DNA of 64,000 nucleotides from Streptococcus sp. oral taxon 056 str. F0418 (GCF_000220065.1 NZ_AFQU01000001.1:1508001-1572000), one strand, 5' to 3'; positions 1 through 9,648 are shown, counted from the first letter of the stretch. The notes: generated by a model from the letters alone, not told the origin. Made by a program: numbers and translations.

Positions 1-1
1 G

Positions 2-700
2 GGCGATGTCACTCGTCTCAACCCAATCACTGTCAAGTGGTCTAGCTACGCACAAAGCCGTACTGACAAACCTGTCAAAGGTATGTTGACTGGACCGGTT
101 ACTATCCTCAACTGGTCATTCCCACGTGAAGACATCTCTATCAAGGATTCAACTCTTCAAATCGCACTTGCCATCAAGGACGAAGTACTTGACCTTGAAG
201 CTGCTGGCGTGAAGATTATCCAAATCGATGAGGCTGCTCTTCGTGAGAAATTGCCACTCCGTCGTAGCGACTGGTATGAAGACTACCTTGACTGGGCAAT
301 CCCTGCCTTCCGCTTGGTACACTCTACAGTAGCGCCAGACACTCAAATCCACACTCACATGTGTTACTCAGAATTTACAGATATCATCCCAGCTATCGAC
401 AACATGGATGCGGACGTTATTTCCTTTGAAGCAAGCCGTTCAAACCTTGAAATCTTGGATGAACTCAAAGCGAAAAACTTCCAAACAGAAGTGGGACCTG
501 GTGTTTACGATATCCACTCACCACGTGTGCCGAACGAAGGCGAAATCGACCACACCATCGAAGCTATTCTTGCCAAAGTACCAAGTAAGAAAGTTTGGAT
601 CAACCCTGACTGTGGTTTGAAAACACGCGGTATTCCAGAAACAAAAGCTAGCTTGGTGCGTTTAGTTGAAGCAGCCAAAGCAGCTAGACAGAAATTGTAA
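2..700 (+). CDS. metE: cobalamin-independent methionine synthase MetE, C-terminal part (5' end outside window)
   Basis: Transfers the methyl group of 5-methyltetrahydrofolate (polyglutamate) to homocysteine to make methionine, in the cytoplasm. The frame is open from base 2, so the 5' part of the gene lies outside the window and about 232 codons remain. The C-terminal catalytic barrel is visible: [14 protein letters not shown], the zinc ligands His and Cys in THMCYSEF, the Glu in ISFEASRSN and the last zinc Cys in [10 protein letters not shown]. metF follows 70 bases later on the same strand and supplies the methyl donor, so the pair forms a methionine operon. The apparent ATG at 83 is internal. 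Confidence 0.97.
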   Translation, partial: GDVTRLNPITVKWSSYAQSRTDKPVKGMLTGPVTILNWSFPREDISIKDSTLQIALAIKDEVLDLEAAGVKIIQIDEAALREKLPLRRSDWYEDYLDWAIPAFRLVHSTVAPDTQIHTHMCYSEFTDIIPAIDNMDADVISFEASRSNLEILDELKAKNFQTEVGPGVYDIHSPRVPNEGEIDHTIEAILAKVPSKKVWINPDCGLKTRGIPETKASLVRLVEAAKAARQKL

Positions 701-770
701 GATTCATAGCTAACCCTATAAAAGTAAGTAATGTTTGGTTGAGCTAAGATTAGAAAGGAACTCGTTTGTT

Positions 771-1625
771 ATGACTCGTCATACTCCCTCTCTTTCATTT
801 GAGGTATTTCCTCCAAATCCAGCAGCAGGCAATGAAAAAATTGTGAAGGCTCTTAGGGAAATGCAAGATATTGCTCCTCATTTTATAAGTGTGACGGCTA
901 GCAATAATAAGTTTAATATTGAGGAAACGACGGTTCGCTTGGCAGACTTTATCTATAATGATTTGAGGATTCCTACCATAGCTCACTTACCTGCAGTTTA
1001 TTTAACGAAGGAAATGGTATCGACTATTTTACATGCCTTGGATAAGGTTGGCGTGCACAATATTTTAGCTTTACGCGGGGATATTTTCCCGGATGCAGCA
1101 CCGAAAAATGATTTCAAATATGCAACGGATTTAATTGAGTATATCAAGGAAGAAGCTCCGCATTTTGATATTATTGGTGCTTGCTATCCAGAAGGTCACC
1201 CCAATTCGCCAGACTGCGTGTCGGATATTAAAAATTTGAAAAAGAAAGTAGATGCAGGCTGTTCCAGTCTTGTTACACAGCTCTTTTTCGATAATGAACG
1301 TTTCTATAATTTCCAAGAAAAATGTGTCCTAGCCGGGATTGACGTTCCGATTCATGCAGGGATTATGCCAGTCTTAAATAGAAATCAGGCCTTGCGTTTG
1401 CTTAAAACATGTGAAAATATTGAATTACCAAGAAAGTTTCGAGCTATCTTGGACAAGTATGAGCATGATCCAGAATCGCTTCGATCGGCTGGATTAGCTT
1501 ACGCGATTGATCAGATTGTTGATTTAGTAACGCAGGATGTGGCTGGAATCCATCTCTATACAATGAATAATGCAGCGACTGCCCATCATATTTACCAAGC
1601 AACCCATACATTTTTTGCGAAATAA
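771..1625 (+). CDS. metF: 5,10-methylenetetrahydrofolate reductase
   Basis: Flavoprotein reducing 5,10-methylene-THF to 5-methyl-THF, the donor used by MetE just upstream. It has 284 residues, the normal size for bacterial MetF. The N-terminus (LSFEVFPP) carries the family's conserved acidic residue near the start. ALRGD and the AGIMPVLN stretch are typical of the TIM barrel. An in-frame TTG at 735 would add 12 unrelated residues; ATG 771 is preferred because AGAAAGGA lies about 12 bases upstream and the family consensus begins right after it. Probably co-transcribed with metE, and a strong terminator follows. Confidence 0.95.
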   Translation: MTRHTPSLSFEVFPPNPAAGNEKIVKALREMQDIAPHFISVTASNNKFNIEETTVRLADFIYNDLRIPTIAHLPAVYLTKEMVSTILHALDKVGVHNILALRGDIFPDAAPKNDFKYATDLIEYIKEEAPHFDIIGACYPEGHPNSPDCVSDIKNLKKKVDAGCSSLVTQLFFDNERFYNFQEKCVLAGIDVPIHAGIMPVLNRNQALRLLKTCENIELPRKFRAILDKYEHDPESLRSAGLAYAIDQIVDLVTQDVAGIHLYTMNNAATAHHIYQATHTFFAK

Positions 1626-1626
1626 T

Positions 1627-1697
1627 AAAAGACTCTATCTTGCCCTATTTCCTTTCTTAAACGTTGAAATAGGCATCAGATAGAGTTTTGATTTTTT
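1627..1697 (+). terminator. intrinsic terminator of metE-metF
   Basis: A long hairpin pairs AAGACTCTATCT and CCTATTTC with GAAATAGG and AGATAGAGTTTT, followed by a T-rich tail (GATTTTTT). It starts 2 bases after the metF stop. Confidence 0.85.
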
Positions 1698-2039
1698 AGC
1701 AATCCTATTCAGGTAGAATCGAGGAATAGCAAGCTTGTAAAGTTTGGACTTGTATTTTAGGCTTCATGTGATAAATTCTTTGCTAAATATTTCAAAAAGT
1801 ATGGTAAAATGATAAAGTAGGAGTTTTAAATTCATTTAAAGGACTTCTTAGTGAATAGCACTTGAGTGATTAAAATTCACGCTTTTATTCGGTGAGAAAA
1901 AAGTAAGGGGGAGAAATGGCTGTAACCAGTTCTATTTTTATCCTTTTACATGAGAATGATTGAGGCAATCATCAAGGTGTTGATTCATATCAGGGGTTAG
2001 TCTTTACTAAATATCCCAAAATAGAAAAGCGAGGAAAAC
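1698..2039 (+). promoter_or_regulatory. long 5' region of xfp with an interrupted inverted repeat
   Basis: No gene is seen in these 342 bases. A possible -10 (TAAAAT near 1805) lies far upstream of xfp, implying a leader of about 230 bases. GTGAAT at 1851-1856 and ATTCAC at 1875-1880 form an interrupted inverted repeat that could be an operator or the base of an RNA stem. A ribosome binding site, GAGG, sits just before ATG 2040. The regulator is unknown. Confidence 0.4.
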
Positions 2040-4424
2040 ATGACAACAGATTATAATTCTAAAGCTTATTTAGACAAAGTTGACGCTTGGTGGCGTGCGG
2101 CTAACTATATTTCAGCGGCTCAAATGTACCTGAAAGACAATCCACTTTTGAAGCGAGAAGTGGTAGCAAATGATCTGAAAGCACACCCAATTGGACACTG
2201 GGGAACAGTACCAGGACAAAACTTTATTTATGCTCACTTAAATCGGGCGATTAATAAATATGATCTAGATATGTTCTACATTGAAGGGCCAGGTCACGGT
2301 GGTCAGGTGATGGTTTCAAACTCATACCTTGACGGTTCATACACAGAGTTAAATCCAAATATCCCTCAAAATGAAGAAGGATTCAAACATTTATGTAAGA
2401 TTTTCTCATTCCCAGGTGGTATTGCTTCTCACGCAGCGCCTGAAACACCAGGTTCTATCCACGAAGGTGGAGAACTAGGTTATGCTTTATCTCACGCAGC
2501 AGGAGCTATTTTGGACAATCCGGATGTGATTGCAGCAACTGTTATTGGTGATGGTGAGGGAGAAACAGGTCCATTGATGGCAGGTTGGTTGTCGAATACC
2601 TTTATTAATCCTGTTAACGATGGTGCAGTGTTACCAATCTTCTATCTGAATGGTGGTAAGATTCATAACCCTACTATCTTCGATCGTAAAACAGATGAAG
2701 AATTGGCTCTATTTTTTGAAGGTTTGGGCTGGAAGCCGATTTTTGCTGATGTGACTGCTATTTCAGATAATCATGAAGCAGCTCATGCACTTTTTGCAGC
2801 TAAATTGGACGAAGCAATCGAAGAAATCAAGAAAGTACAGGTAGAAGCTCGCAAAGGTTCAGCTGAAGAAGCAACTCAAGCAGTTTTCCCTGTATTGATT
2901 GCACGTATTCCAAAAGGTTGGACTGGACCTAAGTCATGGGAAGGCACGCCAATTGAGGGTGGTTTCCGTGCTCACCAAGTACCAATTCCAGTAGATTCGC
3001 ATCATATGGAGCATGTTGACGCTCTGCTTGACTGGTTGCAATCTTACCGCCCAGAAGAATTGTTTGACGAATCTGGTAAAATCTTACCAGAAATTGCAGC
3101 AATTGCTCCAAAAGGTGACCGTCGTATGGCGATGAACCCAATCACCAATGCGGGTGTCATCAAGCCGATGAATACTGCTGATTGGAAGAAACATGCTCTG
3201 AAATTTGAAACACCAGGTGAAATCATGGCTCAAGACATGATTGAGTTTGGTAAATATGCTGCTGATTTGGTAGATGCTAACCCAGATAACTTCCGTATCT
3301 TTGGTCCAGACGAAACGAAATCAAATCGTCTACAAGAAGTCTTCACTCGTACCAACCGTCAATGGCTAGGTCGAATGAGACCTGAATATGATGAAGCGTT
3401 AAGCCCAGTGGGACGTGTCATTGATTCTCAGTTGTCAGAGCATCAAGCAGAAGGAATGTTGGAAGGTTATGTTTTAACAGGTCGTCATGGCTTCTTTGCT
3501 TCTTACGAATCATTCCTGCGTGTTGTCGACTCTATGATTACACAGCACTTCAAGTGGTTGCGTAAGTCTAAAACTCATACAACATGGCGTAAGAACTATC
3601 CAGCTCTGAACTTAATTGCGACGTCTACTGTATTCCAACAAGATCATAATGGTTACACTCACCAAGATCCAGGCATCTTGACTCACTTAGCAGAGAAGAC
3701 TCCAGAGTACATCCGTGAGTATTTGCCAGCTGATACAAATAGTTTGTTGGCTGTTATGGACAAAGCGCTTAAAGCAGAAGATAAGATTAACTTGATTGTC
3801 ACTTCAAAACACCCACGTCCGCAATTCTATTCAGCTGCAGAAGCAGAAGAATTGGTACGTGAAGGTTATAAGGTTATCGACTGGGCTTCAACTGTGTCTA
3901 ACAATGAAGAGCCAGATGTTGTCTTTGCAGCAGCGGGAACTGAGCCAAACTTAGAAGCTCTTGCGGCAGTATCTATTCTCCACAAGGCCTTCCCAGATCT
4001 TAAGATTCGCTTTGTCAATGTAGTTGATATCTTGAAACTTCGCCATCCATCTGTAGATGCGCGTGGACTTTCAGATGAAGAATTTGACAAAGTCTTCACA
4101 ACTAATAAGCCAGTCATCTTTGCTTTCCATGGCTATGAAGGAATGATTCGTGACATCTTCTTCAATCGTCACAACCACAACCTCCGTGTTCACGGTTACC
4201 GTGAAAATGGAGATATTACGACTCCGTTTGATATGCGCGTTATGTCAGAATTGGATCGCTTCCACTTGGCTCAAGATGCAGCAAATGCAGCACTTGGTGC
4301 AGCAGCGGCTGGATTCTCTGCTAAAATGGATGAAACAGTGGCTTACCATAATGCATACATTCGTGAGAATGGTGATGATATCCCAGAAGTTCACAACTGG
4401 AAATGGGAAAATATTAATAAATAA
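2040..4424 (+). CDS. xfp: xylulose-5-phosphate/fructose-6-phosphate phosphoketolase
   Basis: Thiamine-diphosphate enzyme that cleaves xylulose-5-P (or fructose-6-P) with phosphate to acetyl phosphate plus glyceraldehyde-3-P (or erythrose-4-P). It is a cytosolic pentose shunt feeding acetate and ATP. It has 794 residues, the family norm. Visible motifs are [22 protein letters not shown], the ThDP/Mg motif GDGEGETGP and, in the C-terminal half, [15 protein letters not shown] and [12 protein letters not shown]. The start is supported by GAGGAAAAC directly upstream. It is monocistronic, with a terminator immediately downstream and a long possibly regulated 5' region. Confidence 0.97.
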   Translation: MTTDYNSKAYLDKVDAWWRAANYISAAQMYLKDNPLLKREVVANDLKAHPIGHWGTVPGQNFIYAHLNRAINKYDLDMFYIEGPGHGGQVMVSNSYLDGSYTELNPNIPQNEEGFKHLCKIFSFPGGIASHAAPETPGSIHEGGELGYALSHAAGAILDNPDVIAATVIGDGEGETGPLMAGWLSNTFINPVNDGAVLPIFYLNGGKIHNPTIFDRKTDEELALFFEGLGWKPIFADVTAISDNHEAAHALFAAKLDEAIEEIKKVQVEARKGSAEEATQAVFPVLIARIPKGWTGPKSWEGTPIEGGFRAHQVPIPVDSHHMEHVDALLDWLQSYRPEELFDESGKILPEIAAIAPKGDRRMAMNPITNAGVIKPMNTADWKKHALKFETPGEIMAQDMIEFGKYAADLVDANPDNFRIFGPDETKSNRLQEVFTRTNRQWLGRMRPEYDEALSPVGRVIDSQLSEHQAEGMLEGYVLTGRHGFFASYESFLRVVDSMITQHFKWLRKSKTHTTWRKNYPALNLIATSTVFQQDHNGYTHQDPGILTHLAEKTPEYIREYLPADTNSLLAVMDKALKAEDKINLIVTSKHPRPQFYSAAEAEELVREGYKVIDWASTVSNNEEPDVVFAAAGTEPNLEALAAVSILHKAFPDLKIRFVNVVDILKLRHPSVDARGLSDEEFDKVFTTNKPVIFAFHGYEGMIRDIFFNRHNHNLRVHGYRENGDITTPFDMRVMSELDRFHLAQDAANAALGAAAAGFSAKMDETVAYHNAYIRENGDDIPEVHNWKWENINK

Positions 4425-4427
4425 ACA

Positions 4428-4462
4428 TAAAAGGCTTGGAATGAAAATTCCAGCCTTTTTGT
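4428..4462 (+). terminator. intrinsic terminator of xfp
   Basis: The stem AAAGGCTTGGAAT / ATTCCAGCCTTT is followed by TTTTTG. It may also serve the minus-strand operon that ends at 4476. Confidence 0.9.
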
Positions 4463-4475
4463 TATTTGCATAATA

Positions 4476-4916
4476 TTAGAGATGAGCGGAAGGGGTTTGA
4501 GTTCCAGTACTTGAACTTTCGGTTACCCATACGCTTCTAGTGAATAACATTGAAATAATAGCTAAGGTAAGAAAGCCAAGGCTAGTATAGATATAGGGCT
4601 GATCCAGCGTCGTGGAACGTCCAGATAGATTAACAATGCCTCGGAAAAGGACGCCCGCCGTGAGAGTAGCAACTGCTGAGTTCCAGAGGTTGAGGCTGAG
4701 CCGAGAGAGGTTGGGAATGATCTTGAGAATGATCAATAGAAGAAGGCCTCCAACCAAAGGAACTGCATAGAGATAGTGCATATAGATAGAGGTTTCGCCA
4801 AAGCTGAAAGACTCATAGATACGGCTAAAGGCAAAGAAGAAGATACTTAAGAGAGTATAGACAAGAGCTGTCTTTTTGAAACGTTTTTTGCTTGGATTAG
4901 TAACCGATGTAGACAA
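4476..4916 (-). CDS. small polytopic membrane protein, function unknown
   Basis: A 146-residue protein with a basic N-terminus (NPSKKRFKK) and four hydrophobic spans, roughly residues 15-33, 46-65, 78-98 and 108-128. No enzymatic motif is visible. It is the last gene of the minus-strand operon after the glycosyltransferase/GtrA and phosphodiester glycosidase genes, and its start overlaps the end of the glycosidase gene by 20 bases, so translation is probably coupled. The context suggests a role in surface glycan or lipid-linked sugar metabolism; that is inference. Confidence 0.7.
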   Translation of the reverse strand: MSTSVTNPSKKRFKKTALVYTLLSIFFFAFSRIYESFSFGETSIYMHYLYAVPLVGGLLLLIILKIIPNLSRLSLNLWNSAVATLTAGVLFRGIVNLSGRSTTLDQPYIYTSLGFLTLAIISMLFTRSVWVTESSSTGTQTPSAHL

Positions 4917-5795
4917 TATCGCTCACCGCCCTTTCTGAAATATTTCCGTTGGTCGTTGGTTTATTGATTACCTGACCATTGAAGTAGAGTGTAGAAGATC
5001 CGCCACCGTCAAGGTTATAAGCTGTTTTGACACCATATGATTTCATGACTTCGGCTAACTCATAGAGGGATAGTCCCTGACTTTCTGAGGTTCGGCCATC
5101 TGACACAATAATGATATAGTGGTTTTCATCGATAATACCGATAGCTGTACGGGGGTTGGAAGCCATGGATTGACCGACTTCAGAGTTGGTATTTACGACA
5201 ATTTCACCATTTTCAACTAAAGATGGACCAAAGGCAAGAAGATTTACAACTCCATCTTTCACTAGCTGTTCTGCAGATGTTTCATCCTCATAAATGATCT
5301 TAAAGGAGCCGTCCTTGTAAATCGCCAAATCACCATTACTGGAGTCTTCTCGGACAGTATCACGGTAGACAACCCCGTTGCGGATAACATAGCCAGTAGA
5401 GTTAGCCCCGTAGTAGTCACCGTTGACAGCTAAAATAGCATTGTTGTTGGCGGCAGTGACTGATGTTTTGGCAGTGACATTGGTTCCATAAGTGTTTTGA
5501 GCCAAAGCAGTTTTTAGATATTCAGCAGAGCTGACCGTTATATCAGCAATATAAACCTGGGTATTGCTGACTGTTTTTTCCGTTAGTGTAATGGAGATAT
5601 TATCGTCGCTGTAGCTAGTATCAGACGTGCTGACATTGGTTGCAGTTGTACTGGTGCTACTGCTTGTAGTGTTGGCTTTGACAGTTGTGATGGACTCTGA
5701 TAAGACAAAGGTCTTGAGCATGGAGTAGCTAAAGGATGCAGTCAACAATAAGCCAAAAAGACTAGCATAGGCGTAAGATTTTTTAAAATTTTCAT
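4897..5795 (-). pseudogene. phosphodiester glycosidase (NAGPA-like) family exported protein, start codon out of frame by one base
   Basis: The body of about 290 residues matches the phosphodiester glycosidase (NAGPA-like) family seen in exopolysaccharide loci: AILAVNGDYYG, NPRTAIGI and the C-terminal YNLDGGGSSTLYFNGQ. An N-terminal hydrophobic signal anchor (SLFGLLLTASFSYSML) and a Ser/Thr-rich linker precede the domain. The natural ATG is at 5795, giving an ATGA overlap with the upstream stop, but it is out of frame. One extra A in the run AAAAAA (5781-5786) would give MKILKKSYAYAS joined to the body. As written, the ATG frame ends after 17 codons. The alternative in-frame start at 5901 would overlap the upstream gene by 110 bases and is unlikely. 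Confidence 0.75.
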
Positions 5796-6835
5796 GATAT
5801 AGGATGCGTCCTTTCTTTAAAAACGAATTTCTTTTGAATGAACCAAGAGAGAGAAAATAGTAGTATGCCAACCAGAATTTTGATGAGTAAGAGATTGCCA
5901 TTAAAGATAGTGTAGAAAAGTCTGATGAGGGCAGTATCTAGGATAAATAAGCCTATAGCTAGTCCTAAATAGCTACTTCCCGTTTTCAATAGACTATCTT
6001 CATTTTTAAAGACGAGCTTTTTATTAGTTGAATAGTTAAAGACGGAGCTTGTGACACGAGCAATTCCATTAGCCAGGAGAATCCGAAGAGTAATCGGAAC
6101 AGCAACTAGAAAGAGTAGGGCGATAGCGTAGACCAGATAGTCCACAATAAAGCTACTCAGTGAAGATAAGGCGAACTTAAACATATCCTTGTAAATCATC
6201 AGGCCATCTTGAATGGGTCTAAAATGAGAAGTTTTATTATCATCGATGTAGATTGTTTCGATAGGCACTTCTACAATGGGATAGACTTTACAGGCTTGTA
6301 GGAGTATATTCATTTCGTATTCGTAGCGTTGTCCTTCTATGGAGAGCATAAATGGAAGCATATTACTGGTAAAGGCACGAAGGCCGGTCTGGGTATCCGA
6401 AACAGCAACGCCGGTTTGTTGTTTAAAGAGCAGACGGGTCAAACTATTTCCGAATCGGCTTCGTAGTGGGACCTTTCCGGTAAATGCTCGTGCCCCTAAG
6501 ATTAATTTCTGAGGTTGCTCTTGAGCACAGTTGGCAACTCTGAGAATATCCCAAAGTTTATGCTGCCCATCTGCATCTGCTGTGACAACGATACCGTAAT
6601 CATTTTGAGACTGGATGTAGTGGAAAGCTGTTTTAAGAGCTTGCCCTTTTCCCTGATTGGTAGAGTGATGTAAGACTGTGGCATAGTGTGACGCTTGCTC
6701 GAAGATTCGATTACATGAGGCAGAGCTACCATCATTGATTACAATTAAATTAAAATCGCTTTTTTCACGAACTTTTTTAAGTAGGCGGATGAGATTGAAA
6801 TCTGGTTCATAAGCAGGAATAACGAGATAGTCCAT
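5792..6835 (-). CDS. family 2 glycosyltransferase (dolichol-phosphate mannosyltransferase type) fused to a GtrA-like membrane domain
   Basis: Residues 1-220 are a GT-A glycosyltransferase: VIPAYEPD at the start, VINDGSS for nucleotide binding, the metal-binding TADADGQHK, and DTQTGLRAF typical of the DPM1 group. Residues 225-340 form a GtrA-like domain with four membrane spans (FNYSTNKKLVFK and FIQKKFVFK are typical GtrA loop motifs). It probably charges a lipid-phosphate carrier with a sugar and helps present it across the membrane. It is the first gene of a three-gene minus-strand operon. The RBS is GAGGT before ATG 6835. Its promoter region contains a perfect 30-bp palindrome. Confidence 0.85.
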   Translation of the reverse strand: MDYLVIPAYEPDFNLIRLLKKVREKSDFNLIVINDGSSASCNRIFEQASHYATVLHHSTNQGKGQALKTAFHYIQSQNDYGIVVTADADGQHKLWDILRVANCAQEQPQKLILGARAFTGKVPLRSRFGNSLTRLLFKQQTGVAVSDTQTGLRAFTSNMLPFMLSIEGQRYEYEMNILLQACKVYPIVEVPIETIYIDDNKTSHFRPIQDGLMIYKDMFKFALSSLSSFIVDYLVYAIALLFLVAVPITLRILLANGIARVTSSVFNYSTNKKLVFKNEDSLLKTGSSYLGLAIGLFILDTALIRLFYTIFNGNLLLIKILVGILLFSLSWFIQKKFVFKERTHPIS

Positions 6836-6885
6836 AAACAGTACCTCTTTCTTAGATGTTTAGTAGATAGTATATAGACTGCTCC

Positions 6886-6915
6886 TTAAAGCTAACTGAT
6901 ATCAGTTAGCTTTAA
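6886..6915. promoter_or_regulatory. perfect 30-bp palindrome, candidate operator of the glycosyltransferase operon
   Basis: The arm TTAAAGCTAACTGAT is followed directly by its exact reverse complement with no spacer. On the minus strand it ends about 11 bases before a good -10 (TATACT), so it covers the -35 region of the operon promoter. The lack of a loop and the position favour a dimeric-repressor operator over a terminator; the def terminator is a separate hairpin further upstream. The regulator is not identifiable from the sequence. Confidence 0.6.
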
Positions 6916-6950
6916 GTTTGGTTTAATATTTGTTTAAGGAAAAATATACA

Positions 6951-6997
6951 AAAACACCCTAGAAATTAGAGTCTCTATCTAACTTCTAAGGTGTAAT
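6951..6997 (-). terminator. intrinsic terminator of def
   Basis: On the minus strand the stem ACACCTTAGAAGTTAGA / TCTAATTTCTAGGGTGT is followed by TTTTTG. Confidence 0.85.
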
Positions 6998-7015
6998 ACG
7001 AGTTGTTTAAATGAC

Positions 7016-7630
7016 TTATTCTAGAATCAGCATATCATCTTTAATAGCAAATGGATCAGCTTCATTGATGCGATCATAGAACATAATGCCGTTTAAGTGA
7101 TCTATTTCATGTTGGACGACAATGGCCTTGTAGCCTTTGAGTTTGATACGATGTTTTTCGCCATTTTTATCAAAATAATCTACAGTAACACGAGCGTGGC
7201 GAACGACGTAACCAGGGACATCACGGTCAACAGACAAGCATCCTTCACCATCAGCTAAGGCAGCATCTTGAACGGAGTGAGCTACGATTTTGGGATTATA
7301 CATGACTTCTCTTAAAGCGTAAGCCTCTTTTGGTGGTTTGCCATTTTCATCATCAGGATTTGGCAAAAGTACTGCAATAATACGCTGAGAGACATCTAGC
7401 TGTGGTGCAGCTAATCCTACACCGCCACGCAGACCTAGTTTTTCTGCCATGACAGGATCTTGTGAGTTATGTAGGAATTGCATCATTTTTTCACCTAAAA
7501 GGATCTGCTCGTCTGTTAGGGGAAAAGAAACTTCCTCTGCAATAGCACGCAAAGTAGGATTTCCCTCTCGAATAATATCCTTCATATCAATTAAATGAGC
7601 CGGTTTAATCAAATTTTCAATTACAGACAT
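7016..7630 (-). CDS. def: peptide deformylase
   Basis: Metalloenzyme removing the formyl group from the N-terminal methionine of nascent proteins. All three signature motifs are present: GVGLAAPQ (residues 70-77), EGCLS (129-133) with the metal-binding Cys, and HEIDH (174-178) with the two metal His and the catalytic Glu. The 204-residue length and the N-terminal extension before [10 protein letters not shown] are typical of streptococcal type 2 deformylases. GAGGAG lies 8 bases before ATG 7630. It is a single gene with its own terminator. Confidence 0.97.
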   Translation of the reverse strand: MSVIENLIKPAHLIDMKDIIREGNPTLRAIAEEVSFPLTDEQILLGEKMMQFLHNSQDPVMAEKLGLRGGVGLAAPQLDVSQRIIAVLLPNPDDENGKPPKEAYALREVMYNPKIVAHSVQDAALADGEGCLSVDRDVPGYVVRHARVTVDYFDKNGEKHRIKLKGYKAIVVQHEIDHLNGIMFYDRINEADPFAIKDDMLILE

Positions 7631-7717
7631 TTTCTCTCCTCGTTCTTTCTATATGATACTATAACATAAAATAGTTGAGAAAGAAAGGAAGGGGAGGCTA
7701 TTTTTCTTCCAAATAGA

Positions 7718-7746
7718 TTGCTTCTTTCTACAAAAAACTGTATCAT
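7718..7746 (+). promoter_or_regulatory. sigma-A-type promoter for the MFS gene
   Basis: TTGCTT (7718-7723), a 17-base spacer and TATCAT (7741-7746), about 30 bases before the MFS start at 7777. Confidence 0.5.
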
Positions 7747-7776
7747 ACTAATAGTGTGATTTTGAAGGGAAATAAA

Positions 7777-8364
7777 ATGAAGAAAATAATGGAGAAAATC
7801 AGTATCTTGAGTCTGTCTTTGGTACTGACAACGTCTTTTTCAATCTCTAGTGCTTTGCCAGCTATGTTTGATTTCTATAAGGGTTATCCTGCTGATAAGG
7901 TAGAGTTATTGGTATCTCTGCCTTCTGTCGGAATCATGGTAATGCTTGTGCTAAATAGCTTTTTAGAGCGTTTCTTATCAGAGAGAACGATGATTGTGAC
8001 TGGCTTGCTTGTCATGTCACTTTGTGCCTTTGTTCCATTGTTCAATCAGTCTTACAGTGTTGTCTTTCTATCTCGTTTGATTTTTGGGCTAGGAACAGGG
8101 ATGATCAATGCGAAGGCGATTTCCATTATCAGTGAACGATACCATGGGAAGGAACGTGTGCAGCTGTTAGGCTATCGAGGGTCAGCAGAAGTGGTAGGAA
8201 CAGCACTTTTAACCTTGATTGTTGGTCAGCTCTTGCGCTTTGGCTGGACTGTAACTTTTCTTGCTTATAGTTTTTGCTTTTTAGTCTTAGGGCTTTTCCT
8301 TTTCTTTGTTCCTTATGAGAAAGGGGAAGACTATCATAATGAGCAAGGTAAAAAAGAAAAATGA
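7777..8364 (+). CDS. MFS transporter, N-terminal half (broken gene)
   Basis: 195 residues with six hydrophobic spans, corresponding to the first half of a 12-span major facilitator drug-efflux-type transporter. SRLIFGLGTGMINAKA matches the MFS span-4/5 region. The frame stops at TGA 8362-8364 right after a lysine-rich A-run (GGTAAAAAAGAAAAATGA). One extra A would fuse it to the following frame to give a normal transporter of about 390 residues. ATG 7777 is chosen over an upstream GTG (7756) because GAAGGGA lies 7 bases before it. As written it could be a frameshifted gene, a phase-OFF state, or two half-transporters coupled by the ATGA overlap. Confidence 0.8.
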   Translation: MKKIMEKISILSLSLVLTTSFSISSALPAMFDFYKGYPADKVELLVSLPSVGIMVMLVLNSFLERFLSERTMIVTGLLVMSLCAFVPLFNQSYSVVFLSRLIFGLGTGMINAKAISIISERYHGKERVQLLGYRGSAEVVGTALLTLIVGQLLRFGWTVTFLAYSFCFLVLGLFLFFVPYEKGEDYHNEQGKKEK

Positions 8365-8933
8365 CATCTCATCAGCTTCGCCTAACCTTACTTTCTGCTT
8401 TAGTATCTGGAGTTATTGTTTTATGTAATACAACGATCAATTTACGCGTACCTAGTTTGGTTGTTTACCATCAGATAGGTACACCAGAGGTGGCTAGTTT
8501 GGTTTTGAGCGCTATGCAATTAATTGGAATTGTGGCGGGAATTAGCTTTGCGACGATGGTAGGTATTTTTAAAGGACGTTTGCTCACGATTGTAGGGATC
8601 TGTTTTGGGCTTGGTTTAATTTTGATTGGGCTTTCTCAGAATATTTGGTTCCTGGGGGTTAGTACTTTATTTGCTGGTTTTACATATAGTACCTCTCTGA
8701 CAACAGTCTTTCATGTTTTATCTGAAAAAATCCCTCTACATCAAGTCAATCAAGCAGTTTCTATCACTGTTCTAGGCTGTAGTGGTGGTGCTTCAATTAC
8801 GACTTTTGTCCTCTCTTTTATTGGTGGATTATCATCAGATCCTATCTTCATCTTTTCTGTTCTGGGAATCATGATGATGGGCATGGCTATTATCTCTCAC
8901 TTTATAACGAAGGAAGAACATGCGTCTAGATAA
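8361..8933 (+). CDS. MFS transporter, C-terminal half (broken gene)
   Basis: 190 residues with six hydrophobic spans, equivalent to spans 7-12 of the same MFS transporter. ATG 8361 overlaps the upstream stop as ATGA, so re-initiation could make it as a separate chain, although no clear RBS other than the A/G-rich run precedes it. Its end overlaps the start of the pseudouridine synthase gene by 14 bases. Whole MFS proteins are normally one chain, so I read the two halves as one gene interrupted at the A-run. Confidence 0.75.
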   Translation: MTSHQLRLTLLSALVSGVIVLCNTTINLRVPSLVVYHQIGTPEVASLVLSAMQLIGIVAGISFATMVGIFKGRLLTIVGICFGLGLILIGLSQNIWFLGVSTLFAGFTYSTSLTTVFHVLSEKIPLHQVNQAVSITVLGCSGGASITTFVLSFIGGLSSDPIFIFSVLGIMMMGMAIISHFITKEEHASR

Positions 8934-9648
8934 ATTTTTAGTTGAAAATGGTCTTGGTTCACGCACTGAAGTCAAACAACTTCTAAAAAAGGGCTTGGTG
9001 TTGGTCAATGGCAGAGCAGAGAAATCACCTAAGACTCAGATTGATGAGGCGGCAGATGATATTATCGTTTCGGGTCAAAAACTGAGTTATGAAAAATTCG
9101 TCTATTATCTTCTTAACAAGCCACAAGGGGTCATTTCGGCGACAGAAGATAATCACCACAAGACGGTTCTAGACTTGCTAGATGCTACTGCCCATCAGAA
9201 GGCGGTTTTTCCGGTGGGTCGCTTGGATATTGATACTCACGGCTTACTCCTTTTGACTAATAATGGTAAATTGGCTCATGCCATGTTATCTCCTAAAAAG
9301 CATGTTGAGAAAATCTACCGAGCTCACGTTGCTGGCCTGATGAATCACGAAGATATAGAGCGTTTTGCTGCAGGAATAGAACTGAAGGATTTTGTCTGCC
9401 AGCCAGCTCAGCTTAAGATTTTAGAGATAGATGAGGAAAAAGAAACCTCTCTCGTCGAGATTATCATTGCCGAAGGCAAGTTTCACCAAGTCAAGCGCAT
9501 GGTTGCAGCTTGTGGGAAAGAAGTCACAGATTTGGAGCGCATCTCCATGGGGCCTCTGTGTTTGGACACTACTTTGGCTCTCGGAGAATGGCGGAGATTG
9601 ACTGAAGAAGAGTTAGGAGCTTTGGAAATTTTTGAAGTGGAATTGTAA
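8920..9648 (+). CDS. rsuA: 16S rRNA pseudouridine(516) synthase, RsuA family
   Basis: Converts a 16S rRNA uridine to pseudouridine during ribosome assembly. It has an N-terminal S4 RNA-binding domain (residues 1-60, MRLDKFLVENGLGSRTEV) and then the catalytic domain with GRLDIDTHGLLLLT, whose Asp (about residue 103) is the nucleophile. KFHQVKRM is the RsuA/RluB/E/F C-terminal motif. The 242-residue length fits RsuA better than RluB. ATG 8920 is preceded by GAAGGAAG. It overlaps the transporter gene and is probably co-transcribed with it. RsuA versus a paralogue such as RluE cannot be settled from sequence alone. Confidence 0.88.
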   Translation: MRLDKFLVENGLGSRTEVKQLLKKGLVLVNGRAEKSPKTQIDEAADDIIVSGQKLSYEKFVYYLLNKPQGVISATEDNHHKTVLDLLDATAHQKAVFPVGRLDIDTHGLLLLTNNGKLAHAMLSPKKHVEKIYRAHVAGLMNHEDIERFAAGIELKDFVCQPAQLKILEIDEEKETSLVEIIIAEGKFHQVKRMVAACGKEVTDLERISMGPLCLDTTLALGEWRRLTEEELGALEIFEVEL

